Below, piece after piece: positions 32,685-41,759 of a stretch of 64,000 bases of DNA. Made by a program: the position numbers and the translations under genes. Each line of letters begins with the position of its first letter. The stretch's first letter is position 1. Origin of the DNA: Micromonospora sp. WMMA1363 (GTDB taxonomy: Bacteria; Actinomycetota; Actinomycetes; Mycobacteriales; Micromonosporaceae); the NCBI RefSeq assembly GCF_030345795.1, contig NZ_JAUALB010000001.1:2475001-2539000 (forward strand), read 5' to 3'. Below the pieces are notes generated by a model. It was not told where the DNA came from, made no database searches, and worked only from the letters and a program-made list of their open reading frames with translations.

Positions 32685-33446
32685 GTGGAACCCGCCGACG
32701 CTGCGCTGCTCATCGTCGCCGGTCTCGCCGCGGGCACGGTGAACGCGGTGGCCGGCGGCGGTTCACTCATCACCTTTCCGGCGATGATCGCGGCGGGCTT
32801 GCCACCGGTCCCGGCGAACGTGAGCAACTCGGTGGCGGTCTTCCCCGGGTATGTGGCAAGTGTGGTGGGCAGCCGGGTGGACCTGCCGCGCGGCCGCGTG
32901 CTGGCGGCGCTGGTACCGACCACGGTCCTCGGTACGGTCGCCGGGGCGGCGCTGCTGCTGGCCACCCCGGCGCGGACGTTCGAGTTGGTCGTGCCCTTCC
33001 TGGTAATCGGCGCCACGGCGGTGCTGGCCTTCCAGGATCCGCTGCGCCGGCTGGTCGGGCACCCGCGCGACCTGTCACCACACCGACGTGGCGCCGCGGT
33101 GCAGGCCATGGTCGCGGTCGGTGCGGTGTACGGTGGCTACTTCGGCGCGGCCCTCGGGGTGATGCTGGTCGCGGGACTGGCGCTGGTGCTGGACGCGACG
33201 CTGGCCCGGGTCAGCGCAATCAAGAATCTGCTCTCCGCGGTGGTGGGGCTCACCACGCTGGTGGTGTTCGCGCTGTTCGGGCCGGTGAACTGGGCGGCTG
33301 TCGGGCTGGTCGCACCGGCGACGCTGGTCGGGGGGTACGTCGGTGCCCGGTTGGTCCGCCGGCTGCCGTCAGTGGTACTCAAGGCGGTGATCGTCACGTT
33401 CGGTGCGGTCATCGGCCTGTACCTGCTCTGGCGCGCCGTGCGCTGA
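32685..33446 (+). CDS. TauE/SafE-family sulfite/organosulfonate exporter-like permease
   Basis: This 253-residue membrane protein has about eight hydrophobic segments and two related halves. AGTVNAVAGGGSLITFPAMI is the signature of the first repeat and AVGAVYGGYFGAALGVML of the second, both typical for TauE/SafE. These proteins move sulfur-containing or other small anions; the substrate is not predictable. GTG 32685 is used because TACTAG about 10-15 bases upstream could serve as -10 for a short or leaderless transcript and nothing better is in frame. The promoter is only 25 bp from the truncated IS4. Confidence 0.82.
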   Translation: MEPADAALLIVAGLAAGTVNAVAGGGSLITFPAMIAAGLPPVPANVSNSVAVFPGYVASVVGSRVDLPRGRVLAALVPTTVLGTVAGAALLLATPARTFELVVPFLVIGATAVLAFQDPLRRLVGHPRDLSPHRRGAAVQAMVAVGAVYGGYFGAALGVMLVAGLALVLDATLARVSAIKNLLSAVVGLTTLVVFALFGPVNWAAVGLVAPATLVGGYVGARLVRRLPSVVLKAVIVTFGAVIGLYLLWRAVR

Positions 33447-33597
33447 CCGGCCGGCCCGCGCACGGTCACCGCGCGGCGCCCGCGAGTCCGCCCGTTCGGG
33501 GCTGGCCGGCAGGCAGGCGTGGAGCGCGTCCGGCACGGGGGTTGGAGGGGACCCTGGTACGACGCCCGGCCGCGACCAGGGCACCCTCCTCACCACC

Positions 33598-35247
33598 TCA
33601 GGCGACCGGTTCCGGGGCCGCGTCGGCACCGGTACGGTCGCCCGGCGTGACGCGCGGGTCGCCCTCGTCGGCGAAGTAGTCGTCCGGGCTCGTCCCGTCG
33701 CCGTCGTCGGACATCTTCGCGGTCCGCAGCAATAGGGTCAGCAGGGCCGCGACCGCCAGGTTGACGAGCACGGCCACGAACCCGACGTAGATGGTCATCG
33801 TGGTGTCGAGGCCGAACCGCTCCAGCGGGAACGCGGAGCCGCCGAAGTGCTTCCGGGTCGGGCTGGACACCTGGTAGAGCATCCACATTCCGACGGCCAT
33901 GCCGACCGCCCAGCCGGCGATCAGCGCGGCGCGATGGAACCAGCGGGTGTAGAGGCCGAGGGCGACTGCCGGCAGCGTCTGCAGGATGATCACGCCGCCG
34001 ATCAGCTGGAGGTCGATGGAGAACTGTGGGTCGAGGAAGACGATGCAGGCCACCGCGCCGATCTTCACCACCAACGAGGTGATCTTGGAGGCGTTCGCCT
34101 CCTGGGCCGGGGTGGCGTCCCGCCGCAGGTACTCCTTGTAGATGTTGCGGGTGAACAAATTCGCTGCCGCGATCGACATGATCGCCGCCGGCACCAGCGC
34201 CCCGATGCCGATGGCCGCGTAGGCGACGCCGGTGAACCAGCTCGGGAATTGCTGGTCGAAGAGCACCGGCACGATGGTGTTGTTGTCCACCGTGCCATCC
34301 GTCGCCCCCGGCAGCGGCTTCACGTCGGCCGCGATCGCCATGAAGCCGAGCAGCGCGATGAGCCCGAGCAGCACGCTGTAGGCGGGCAGCGCCGACATGT
34401 TCCGCTTGATGATGTCCCGGTTCCGGCTGGCCAACACGCCGGTGATGCTGTGCGGGTACAGAAAGAGCGCCAGCGCCGAGCCGAACGCCAGGGTGACGTA
34501 CTGAACCTGGTTGTTGGCGTTGAGCAGAATCCCGTCGCCGGGGTTCGGAGAGGCATCGAACTTCGCGTCGGCGGCGTCGAAGATGGTGCCCCAGCCGCCC
34601 AGCTTGTAGGGCAGGTACAGTACCGCCGCCAGGATCACCACGTAGATCAGGGTGTCCTTGACGAAGGCGATCAGCGCCGGCGCGCGCAGCCCGGACTGGT
34701 ACGTGTACGCGGCCAGGATCGCGAACGCGATGATGATGGGCAGGTGCCGGGCCAGGGCGCTCTCCCCGGTCACGCCCATGGCCTTGAGCACCGCCTCGAT
34801 ACCGACGAGTTGCAGCGCGATGTACGGCATCGTGGCCACGATGCCGGTGATCGCCACGAGCAGCGCGAGGACCGGCGAGTCGAACCGGCTGCGGACGAAG
34901 TCCGCCGGGGTGACGAAGCCGTGCCGGTGCGACACCGACCAGAGTCGACAGAGCACCAGGAAGACCATCGGGTAGATGACGACCGTGTACGGCACCGCGA
35001 AGAAGCCCATCGCACCGGCGCCGAACACCAGCGCCGGTACCGCCACGAAGGTGTACGCGGTGTACAGGTCACCGCCGATCAGGAACCAGGTGATCCAGCC
35101 GCCGAAGTTGCGCCCGCCCAGCCCCCACTCGTCGAGGTGGGCCATGTCCTTCGGCGCGCGCCACCGGGACGCGATGAAGCCCATGGCGCTGACCAGCAGG
35201 AAGAGCGCGGTGAAGATGCTGATCTCGGTGAGGTGGTCGCGCCACAT
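33598..35247 (-). CDS. Sodium:solute symporter, MctP-like monocarboxylate permease
   Basis: This 549-residue protein has about 13 transmembrane helices and SSF-family landmarks: GWITWFLIGGDLYTAYTFVA, PYIALQLVGIEAVLKAMGV and GALVPAAIMSIAAANLFTRN. Those features, together with a coupled DUF3311 partner, match the MctP group that takes up acetate, propionate, pyruvate or lactate with cations. The acidic C-terminal tail (KMSDDGDGTSPDDYF) is cytoplasmic. The ATG 35247 overlaps the stop of the DUF3311 gene. Not a sugar/proline porter by the TM2 and TM6 motifs seen. Confidence 0.85.
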   Translation of the reverse strand: MWRDHLTEISIFTALFLLVSAMGFIASRWRAPKDMAHLDEWGLGGRNFGGWITWFLIGGDLYTAYTFVAVPALVFGAGAMGFFAVPYTVVIYPMVFLVLCRLWSVSHRHGFVTPADFVRSRFDSPVLALLVAITGIVATMPYIALQLVGIEAVLKAMGVTGESALARHLPIIIAFAILAAYTYQSGLRAPALIAFVKDTLIYVVILAAVLYLPYKLGGWGTIFDAADAKFDASPNPGDGILLNANNQVQYVTLAFGSALALFLYPHSITGVLASRNRDIIKRNMSALPAYSVLLGLIALLGFMAIAADVKPLPGATDGTVDNNTIVPVLFDQQFPSWFTGVAYAAIGIGALVPAAIMSIAAANLFTRNIYKEYLRRDATPAQEANASKITSLVVKIGAVACIVFLDPQFSIDLQLIGGVIILQTLPAVALGLYTRWFHRAALIAGWAVGMAVGMWMLYQVSSPTRKHFGGSAFPLERFGLDTTMTIYVGFVAVLVNLAVAALLTLLLRTAKMSDDGDGTSPDDYFADEGDPRVTPGDRTGADAAPEPVA

Positions 35248-35495
35248 CAGCGGTCACCCCGCCTCTTCGTCATCCGGTAGACGAGCGTGGTGGTCGCGAC
35301 GCCGAGCAGGATGTACGCGAGCTGGAGCCAGTAGAAGCGCGGGAAGCCGAAGATCCGGGGCGATGCGGAGTTGAAGAACGCCGGGATCAGCGGCACCGCG
35401 ATCGGCACGATAAGCAGCCAGTTCCAGGGACTCTTGTCCTTCGCCCGGGTCTTCGCGGCGGCCCGCGTCTCCGGTTCGGGTGCGGCCATCGGCAC
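35247..35495 (-). CDS. DUF3311 small membrane subunit of the symporter
   Basis: This 82-residue protein has two membrane helices: NWLLIVPIAVPLIPAFFNSA and YWLQLAYILLGVATTTLVY. The FPRFYWLQLAYI segment is characteristic of DUF3311, the small subunit encoded before MctP-type symporters in actinobacteria (as YhjB/DUF485 partners other SSF proteins). The first about 22 residues are charged. Its stop overlaps the ATG of the large subunit. It probably stabilises the symporter. Confidence 0.8.
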   Translation of the reverse strand: MPMAAPEPETRAAAKTRAKDKSPWNWLLIVPIAVPLIPAFFNSASPRIFGFPRFYWLQLAYILLGVATTTLVYRMTKRRGDR

Positions 35496-35702
35496 ACCTC
35501 CGGTGCTGGTGGTTGGGATGTGACGGCCGAGGCTACGGCCAAGTGATCACCGTCACGTCCCACCAGCGGCCCGCTGCGCCGGGCGGTGGGTCTGCTGCGC
35601 CGAGCGGCGGGGCTGGTAACCCTGCCGGGTCCAGCCACGACCCCTTCGTCGACGAACCGGCGGCGTTCGCCGCGGCGGCGGAGCGGTTCCTCGCCGGCTG
35701 AC

Positions 35703-36908
35703 TCAATCCGCCGTCAGGTGGGCGGTGTCGTTGACGGTGCGGACCGCGACGCCGCCGTCGGACCACAGGTCCACCACCGAGATGCCCGCGGCGTCGAGAA
35801 ACAGCCGGTGTAGCAGGGTGTCGCCGGCCCCGAGCGCGTCCCGCAGGATCAGCTTGATCGGCGAGACGTGGGAGACCACCACGACGGTCTCCCCGCGGTA
35901 CGCCTGCCGCAGCGCGTCGACCGCCCGACGGCTGCGCGCGGCGACCTCGGCGAACGACTCGCCGTCCGGCGGGGCGACCCGCGTCGAGGCGAGCCAGGCG
36001 TCCATCTCCCCCGCCCATCGCTCGCGTACCTCGGCGAAGGTACGCCCCTCCCATGCGCCGAAGTCACACTCGATGAGGTCCTCGTCGAGGCGTACCGGGC
36101 GGCCACCGAGCGCCGCGGCGATGGCCTCGGCGGTCCGCGCGCAGCGGGTCAACGGTGAGCTGACCACGGCCGCGACGGTCGGGGCCAACGCGGCCACCCG
36201 CGCGGCCGTGGCTTTGACCTGGGCCCGACCGCGCGCGGACAGCGGCACGTCACCGCGGCCGGAGTAGCGACGCTGCTCGGTGTACTCGGTCTCGCCGTGC
36301 CGGACCAGGATCAGCCGAGTGGCGGTGTAGCTCGGCCGCGGCTCCCAGGAGGCGGCGGCCGTCGCCGGGTCGGTACCGGTAGTGCGCGCGGTGCCGGCGC
36401 GGGCTGCGGCCTCGCGGGCGGCCGCCCGGGCCGGTGAGTCGGGCGCCGCGACCTCGCGCGGCGGCTCGGGAGCGCGGGTGGGACGCGCCGGGGCGCCGGC
36501 CGCCGCGTCCATCGCGGCGTTGGCCAGGGCGTCGGCGTGCTTGTTGCGCTCGCGCGGGATCCAGCTGAACCGGACGGCGGTGAACCGGCCGACCAGCCCG
36601 GCTGCCTGTGCGGCGAGGGGGCGCAGGCCGGGATGCTTGATCTGCCAACGGCCGCACATCTGCTCGACCACCAGCTTGGAGTCCATTCTGGCCTCCACCT
36701 CGCTGGCGCCCAGCTCGACGGCGGCCTCCAGCCCGGCGATCAGGCCGCGGTACTCGGCGACGTTGTTGGTGGCGGTCCCGATCGCCTCGGAGCGCTCGGC
36801 CAGCACCTCGCCGGTGTCCGGATCGCGGACCACCGCGCCGTACCCGGCCGGCCCGGGGTTGCCCCGGGACCCGCCGTCGGCCTCGATGACGACCACGCGC
36901 GGGGCCAT
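35703..36908 (-). CDS. Bifunctional RNase HI / histidine phosphatase
   Basis: This 401-residue protein has an N-terminal RNase H domain (about 1-140) with EADGGSRGNPGPAGYGAVVR, the Glu in NVAEYRGLIAGLEA, RMDSKLVVEQMCGRWQIKHP and the last Asp in NKHADALANAA. An Ala/Pro linker of about 55 residues joins it to a histidine-phosphatase domain (about 197-401) with LVRHGETEYTEQRRYSGRGD and VVVSHVSPIKLILRDAL. This fusion is characteristic of actinobacteria (Mycobacterium Rv2228c type), where the phosphatase part has alpha-ribazole phosphatase (CobC-like) activity. It lies in a conserved cluster with the next two genes. Confidence 0.92.
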   Translation of the reverse strand: MAPRVVVIEADGGSRGNPGPAGYGAVVRDPDTGEVLAERSEAIGTATNNVAEYRGLIAGLEAAVELGASEVEARMDSKLVVEQMCGRWQIKHPGLRPLAAQAAGLVGRFTAVRFSWIPRERNKHADALANAAMDAAAGAPARPTRAPEPPREVAAPDSPARAAAREAAARAGTARTTGTDPATAAASWEPRPSYTATRLILVRHGETEYTEQRRYSGRGDVPLSARGRAQVKATAARVAALAPTVAAVVSSPLTRCARTAEAIAAALGGRPVRLDEDLIECDFGAWEGRTFAEVRERWAGEMDAWLASTRVAPPDGESFAEVAARSRRAVDALRQAYRGETVVVVSHVSPIKLILRDALGAGDTLLHRLFLDAAGISVVDLWSDGGVAVRTVNDTAHLTAD

Positions 36909-36911
36909 CGG

Positions 36912-37649
36912 CTACAGACCGGACTCGGTGGTGCGGACCATGATCCGGCGACACTCCTCGCAGCGGAGCACGTCGTCCGGGTCCGCCGCGCGGATCCGGG
37001 CCAGGTCGGCGCCGGCGAGCTCCAGCCGGCACCCACCGCACCGGCCGGCGGTGAGCAGGGCCGCGCCGAGCCCGGTGTCCTCCCGGATCCGGTCGTAGAG
37101 CGCGACCAGGTCGGCCGGAAGGTCGGTGGCGAGCGGCCGCCGGGCCGCCCGCTTGAACTCCTCCTCCTTGGCGATTCCGGCCAGGCTCTCGTCGCGGCGC
37201 TGCTCCACTGCGGCCCGCTTCTCCCGGGCCTCCGCGAGCCGCTTCTCGACGCCGTCCAGGACGCCCTGCGCGGTCTCCCGCTGCTCCATCAGCTCCAGCT
37301 CGGCGTCCTCCAGGTCGCCCTGGCGGCGGCTGAGCGACACCAACTCGTGCTGGAGGGCCTCGAGCTCCCGGGCCGGACCGGTGCCGGCGGCGAGCCGGGC
37401 CTCGTCCTTGCTCTTCCGCGCGCGCACCTGGTCGACGTCCTTCTCCAGCCGGTCGATGTCGCGGTCCAGGTCGTCGACGGACACCTGGGCGCGGACCCGC
37501 TCGTCCTCCAGAGCGGACAGCTCCCGCGCGAGGGCCTCCAGCTCGGCCCGCTCGGGCAGCGCCCGGCGGCGATGGGCGAGCTGGGCGAGAGCGGTGTCGA
37601 TCGCCGCCAGGTCGAGCAGGCGGCGCTGGACCTTCGAATCAGCCTTCAC
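36912..37649 (-). CDS. Zinc-ribbon coiled-coil protein (C4-type, CdsZ-like)
   Basis: This 245-residue protein has a long antiparallel coiled coil (about residues 10-175, Glu/Arg/Leu heptads) followed by a C4 zinc ribbon: CGGCRLEL and CEECRRIM. This is the pfam C4-type zinc ribbon family once called DUF164, found next to RNase HI and Nif3 genes in many bacteria; some members are linked to ribosome or flagellar assembly. Its ATG (37649) lies within the end of the Nif3 gene by 11 nt and its stop is 3 nt before the RNase H gene, so all three form an operon. Confidence 0.85.
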   Translation of the reverse strand: MKADSKVQRRLLDLAAIDTALAQLAHRRRALPERAELEALARELSALEDERVRAQVSVDDLDRDIDRLEKDVDQVRARKSKDEARLAAGTGPARELEALQHELVSLSRRQGDLEDAELELMEQRETAQGVLDGVEKRLAEAREKRAAVEQRRDESLAGIAKEEEFKRAARRPLATDLPADLVALYDRIREDTGLGAALLTAGRCGGCRLELAGADLARIRAADPDDVLRCEECRRIMVRTTESGL

Positions 37650-38511
37650 GGTCGGGCTCCTTGTCGTCCGCCACGGGCGGGGTGGCGTGTACGGTCCACG
37701 GGTCGGTGTCCAGGTCGGACACCAGAGTCTCGACCCCGGTCGTCGCCCGCAGGACGGCGGCCAGGTCGTCCAGCCAGGGACGTTCGGTCGCCCAGTGGGC
37801 GGCGTCGAGCAGGGCCGGCCCGCCGGCGGCCAGGTGCTCCCCGGCGGGGTGGTGACGCAGGTCGGCGGTGAGGTAGGCGTCCACCCCGGCCGCGGTCGCG
37901 GCGGCGAGGAACCCGTCCCCGGAGCCGCCGGTCACCGCGAGGGTACGTACGAGGCGCGCATGATCACCGGCTGCGCGGACCCCCCAGGCGGTGGCGGGAA
38001 GCACGGCGGCGGCGTGCCGGGTCAGCTCGGCGAGGGTCATCGGCCTGGGCAGCTCGCCGATCCGGCCGACCCCCCGGTTGGCGCCGTGGGCTGGCGAGCC
38101 CGTCGCGGGCCGGTGCAGCGGGCGCAGCCCGGTCAGCCCGAACCGGGCGGCGAGCGCGTCGGAGACACCCGGGTCGGCCACGTCCGCGTTGGTGTGTGCC
38201 ACGTAGAGCGCGACATCGGCCTTGATCAGCCGATGGATGATCCGCCCCTTGTAGGTGGTCGGGGCGACCGAGGACACGCCGCGCAGCAGCAGCGGGTGAT
38301 GGGCGACGATCAGGTCAGCCCCGGCGTCGATCGCCTCGGCGACCGTCTCCGGAACCACGTCCACGACGCAGAGCACCCGGCGAACCGGCGCGCGCGGTTC
38401 GCCGAGCACGAGGCCGACGCGGTCCCACTCCTCGGCCCAGCCGGGCGGGTACCGCCGGTCCAGCTCGGCCACCACGTCGGCGACGGTCGGCGAGGGCGCG
38501 GGAGTACTCAC
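37639..38511 (-). CDS. Nif3-like dinuclear metal-centre protein
   Basis: This 290-residue protein of the Nif3/DUF34 (GTP cyclohydrolase I type 2 homologue) family starts at GTG 38511. Metal ligands are in DAGADLIVAHHPLLLRG, ADVALYVAHTNADVADPGVS and, near the end, ALLDAAHWATERPWL. The central insert DAYLTADLRHHPAGEHLAAG carries another conserved His/Glu set. The enzymatic activity is not agreed on in the literature. The frame runs open upstream to 38910 but that is antisense noise without a ribosome site. It heads the Nif3, zinc-ribbon and RNase H operon. Confidence 0.88.
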   Translation of the reverse strand: MSTPAPSPTVADVVAELDRRYPPGWAEEWDRVGLVLGEPRAPVRRVLCVVDVVPETVAEAIDAGADLIVAHHPLLLRGVSSVAPTTYKGRIIHRLIKADVALYVAHTNADVADPGVSDALAARFGLTGLRPLHRPATGSPAHGANRGVGRIGELPRPMTLAELTRHAAAVLPATAWGVRAAGDHARLVRTLAVTGGSGDGFLAAATAAGVDAYLTADLRHHPAGEHLAAGGPALLDAAHWATERPWLDDLAAVLRATTGVETLVSDLDTDPWTVHATPPVADDKEPDREG

Positions 38512-38621
38512 GGCGGGCCAGCTTACCGGCGCGGACCGCGTCGGGGCGCGTCGCCACCCGGGCGCTGCCCACCGCGCCGTCCGGCACCGACCCTGGTGGT
38601 CTTCGTGGCGGCGGTCGGGAC

Positions 38622-39200
38622 TCAGGCGGCGGTGGCCGTCGGGGACCGGTCCGGTAAGGCGGCCACCGCGACCTCCCAGGGGAAGGCATGCAGGTGACGC
38701 CCGCCCGCGCCCGGCGGGTGCAGCGGGAAGACGTGGTCGCCGAAGAGCACCGTGACTCCCCACTCGGTCAGCCGCTCCAGCCCGGCCAGGAACGCCGGGT
38801 GGGCAGCCATCGCCGCGTTGGTGTACGGCACCGCCACCAGCGGCACGCCGAGCCCCTGGGCCTCGACGACGAGCCCGAGGGCCAGCGTGTCCGCGATGCC
38901 CGCCGCCCACTTGTTGACCGTGTTCACCGTCGCCGGACAGACGATCATCGCGTCGGCCGGGGGGAGGACGTCCGGGTCACCCGGGTTCTTGTAGTGGGTG
39001 CGTACCGGATACCCGGTCTGTCGGGCCAGCGCCGCACTGTCGACGAACTTCGCACCGTCCGGCGTGGTGACGACGCAGACCTCCCATCCGCCCTGCTGAG
39101 CCAGCTCGACGAGGCGACCCACGTGTTGGGCCAGCGGTGAGCCGCAGGCGATGACGTAGAGCACCCCGCGGCGCTCGCTGCTCTGGTGCGGGCCGGCCAT
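38622..39200 (-). CDS. Flavoprotein (HFCD family, PPC decarboxylase-like)
   Basis: This 192-residue Rossmann-type flavoprotein begins with VLYVIACGSPLAQHVGRLVE and has the FMN/substrate motif PADAMIVCPATVNTVNKWAA, with VPLVAVPYTNAAMAAHPAF further on. The family (EpiD, Dfp, UbiX relatives) binds FMN. The decarboxylase cysteine/histidine pattern is only partly visible, so the reaction cannot be named. It begins 17 nt after the stop of the XRE regulator gene in the same direction and is probably controlled by it; this regulator-flavoprotein pair recurs in Streptomyces and Micromonospora. Confidence 0.82.
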   Translation of the reverse strand: MAGPHQSSERRGVLYVIACGSPLAQHVGRLVELAQQGGWEVCVVTTPDGAKFVDSAALARQTGYPVRTHYKNPGDPDVLPPADAMIVCPATVNTVNKWAAGIADTLALGLVVEAQGLGVPLVAVPYTNAAMAAHPAFLAGLERLTEWGVTVLFGDHVFPLHPPGAGGRHLHAFPWEVAVAALPDRSPTATAA

Positions 39201-39216
39201 CAGACCGGCTCCGCGT

Positions 39217-40446
39217 TCATACCCCTACTCCCATGTGCTCAGCCAACTCCGCGATCGGGGAAGGCGGCGTACCGCGTGTGCGACGGAGGATGTCGGACAT
39301 CACCTCGTGGGCGATCGGACGGCAACGGACCTCCGACGGCGCCAACCGGTCGCCGCGCAGCAGCGTCTCGCCGGCGTTGGCCACGTCGCCGACCTGTGCG
39401 TAGCCGCGGGAGATATCCAGCAGGTGGTGGGCTCGGCGTTCGGGAAGCAACGCGTTGAAGGCCGCCTCCTCGATCCGCTGGGTGTGGATCTCCACCGCCC
39501 GTCCACCGTCCCCCATCTCGACCGCGGCGGCAGCGCGGTGCAACAGCACGTTGGTCGGGCCGAATGACGTCCAGTAGTGGTTCTGGTCGCCGCCCAGCGC
39601 ACCCGCTGCTTCCTCGGCGCCGGCCAGCAGGTCCTCCACGGTGGCGCAGTCGCCGATCCGGCAGGCGGCCATCGCGCCCTGGAGCAGGAGCATGCCGTAC
39701 ACCGACAGCCCCTCTGACGTGGTGGCGTCGGCGCCACCCGGGGCGAGCCGGTTGGCGATCGTGACGTTCAACTCCAGGGCCGGGAGGGGCCGGCCCATCG
39801 CCACGAGCGCGTTGCAGACCCGGGTGGTGGCGACCCCGGCCAGCAGCGGGTCGTCGGCCCGCTGGGCGACCGCCATCGACCGGTCGGCCGCCAGCCAGGC
39901 CAGGTCACACTCCCCGAGCTTGCGCAGGACCGAGGAGGCGATCTGGTAGACCTGCCCGAGCAGGTGGGCCGCCTCCCGGGCGGTCTCACCGCCGAAGCCG
40001 GCATCGGCGGCCTGCGCGTCGCGCAGCAGCTTCGGCAGGGCGCGGGTGAGCATCCCGTAACGGCCGTACTGGTAGGTCAACCAGGCATGGGTGACCGCCT
40101 TGCGCATGTCTGCCAGCGGCGGCGGGTACGGTGCCGCGTCGAAGTAGGCACTCATCGAGTCGTATCTCTCCAGCGCGGCCCGGATCTCCTGGACCTCGAC
40201 CGGGTCGATGCAGTTCAGCGCGTCGGTACGCCGCTCCGGGTCCTTGCCGAGCAGCAGTTGCACGTCGACCTGGAGGATGTCAGCGATCTCGTAGAGGACC
40301 GAGAACTTGTCCAGCCGGCGCACCCCGCGCTCGACCTTGTCCACCCAGCTCTTCGACTTGCCCAGTCGGTCCGCGAAGACCTGCTGCGACATCTTGCGCC
40401 GCCCCCGCCAGTACGCCACCCGCCGCCCTATGGGCAACTCGTCCAT
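39217..40446 (-). CDS. XRE-family regulator with C-terminal helical repeats
   Basis: This 409-residue protein starts at ATG 40446 after GGGGAGGGG. Its HTH is residues about 4-60: IGRRVAYWRGRRKMSQQVFA, then RLGKSKSWVDKVERGVRRLD. The rest is TPR-like helical hairpins (ALERYDSMSAYFDAAPYPPP, HLLGQVYQIASSVLRKLGEC, ERRAHHLLDISRGYAQVGDV). Such regulators in actinomycetes often serve with a flavoprotein downstream. It is divergent from the primase/polymerase-like gene at 40696; the 250-bp region between carries both promoters but I see no clear operator. Confidence 0.85.
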   Translation of the reverse strand: MDELPIGRRVAYWRGRRKMSQQVFADRLGKSKSWVDKVERGVRRLDKFSVLYEIADILQVDVQLLLGKDPERRTDALNCIDPVEVQEIRAALERYDSMSAYFDAAPYPPPLADMRKAVTHAWLTYQYGRYGMLTRALPKLLRDAQAADAGFGGETAREAAHLLGQVYQIASSVLRKLGECDLAWLAADRSMAVAQRADDPLLAGVATTRVCNALVAMGRPLPALELNVTIANRLAPGGADATTSEGLSVYGMLLLQGAMAACRIGDCATVEDLLAGAEEAAGALGGDQNHYWTSFGPTNVLLHRAAAAVEMGDGGRAVEIHTQRIEEAAFNALLPERRAHHLLDISRGYAQVGDVANAGETLLRGDRLAPSEVRCRPIAHEVMSDILRRTRGTPPSPIAELAEHMGVGV

Positions 40447-40695
40447 GCCCCACCCCTCCCCTGTGTCGTCCACTCCGGCCGGTGGGTCGAGGTCTCCTCC
40501 GCGGGCGCGACGCTTTACGTATTCAGGTTTTCGCTGGTCGCACAGCATGTACGTCAGCCTTACGGCCGATCCTCGTAGTTTTCGTGCAAGTTGCATCAGC
40601 CGTTCGTCAACTCAACGATCGCGGGTTACGGCAGTGACGGTGTTCGACGTACGACCTCGACACCGCCGGGTGTCCGGCGAGGGGAGATGGCATAC

Positions 40696-41367
40696 ATGTG
40701 GGGGAATGTCGGACCGCGCGTCGCGCACCTGTCACCGCTGGAGCGGGTGCGGCTGCGCCGGGTCGCCGTACGATACGCGCTACACGGCTGGGCGGTGACC
40801 CCCGGCGCGTGCCTGGCCCGGAACCGCTTCGTGTGCGGGCGGGCCGGCTGCCCCACGGTGGGCTGCCACCCGGCGCTGGAGAACTGGGAGCACCTTGCGA
40901 GCACCGACCCGGCCCGGGTGGCGACCTGGTGGCGTACCCGCCCACACGGCGTCCTGCTCCCCACCGGCCGCACGTTCGACGTGCTGGAGGTGCCGGCCCA
41001 GCTCGGGCGGCAGGTGCTGGCGGCGGCGCAGAACCACCCGGCCGGCCCCGCCGTCCGCGGGCCCGTGCTGGCCACCCCCACCGGGCGATGGATGTTCCTG
41101 GTCCGCCCCGGGGACGCCCTGCGGCCCGAGCTGGACCACTGCTTCCAGGTCGTCCGGCACGGGCCGGGTTCGTGGATCCCGGCACCCCCGACCCGGCTGC
41201 CCGAGGGTGCCGTGCGGTGGGTCGTCGCCCCGGAGCAGGCACGCTGGCAGGTGCCTGACTCGTACCTGCTGCAGAACACCCTGATCGGGGAGTTACAGGC
41301 GAGCGGGGTGCCCCTGGTTGCGGAACTACTCCCCGGGCACCTGCCGCTCCCCCGCCGTGGCCGGTGA
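40696..41367 (+). CDS. Bifunctional DNA primase/polymerase N-terminal domain-like protein
   Basis: This 223-residue protein starts at ATG 40696 (MWGNVGPRVAHLSPLERVRL) with GGGGAG 9 nt upstream. It has the prim-pol family layout: RVAVRYALHGWAVTPGACLA at the start, a small cysteine cluster (CLARNRFVCGRAGCPTVGC) and GVLLPTGRTFDVLEVPAQLG, where true enzymes have the catalytic DxD. Here only FDVLE is found, so activity is doubtful. No helicase or D5 domain follows. Such stand-alone copies are widespread in actinomycete chromosomes and have no settled role. Confidence 0.75.
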   Translation: MWGNVGPRVAHLSPLERVRLRRVAVRYALHGWAVTPGACLARNRFVCGRAGCPTVGCHPALENWEHLASTDPARVATWWRTRPHGVLLPTGRTFDVLEVPAQLGRQVLAAAQNHPAGPAVRGPVLATPTGRWMFLVRPGDALRPELDHCFQVVRHGPGSWIPAPPTRLPEGAVRWVVAPEQARWQVPDSYLLQNTLIGELQASGVPLVAELLPGHLPLPRRGR

Positions 41368-41759
41368 GCCCCGTCGGGCGGCCATCCGCCCGCTCGACCG
41401 CTCGGCCGTCCGAGCGGCCGTCCGAGCGGAGCGGGCAGCATCGTCGGGCAACCCGACTCGTTGCACCTGGTGACGGCGCAGGAACGCCACGAGCGGGGGT
41501 TGCATGTCCACCGACGACACCATGCGCGAACCGGGCGCCGAGCCGCCCCGCCGCCAGCGCCCTCGGCATCGCTGGGCCGGCACCCGCCCCGCGGGCTCCC
41601 GCCCCGGCCGCCCCCGCCCCACGGGCTCCCGCCCCGCCGGCACCCACCGTCCCACCCGCTGATAACCCACCCGCTGCGACTTCGCACTGGCTGGCAACCG
41701 CCGGCCGCCGGGTCCGCGCCGCGGCGGCACCGGCGGGTGGACGCCGCCGGCCGACCGAC
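41368..41759. other. Low-complexity GC-rich stretch
   Basis: This stretch is dominated by degenerate short repeats (GGCTCCCGCCCC-like units around 41600-41650 and CGTCCGAGCGG-like units around 41400). Frames on either strand translate to Pro/Arg/Ala or Gly/Ala repeats with no recognisable domain. It lies 3' of the decayed DUF1800 gene and may be its broken remainder. Confidence 0.4.

Noticed and set aside
32661..33109. N-terminal half of the IS4 transposase in an open frame
   Set aside because: This part is antisense to the TauE/SafE gene and does not resemble an IS4 N-terminus.
33847..35280. 477-codon plus-strand frame
   Set aside because: Antisense of the MctP-like symporter gene, whose membrane segments and motifs are unambiguous.
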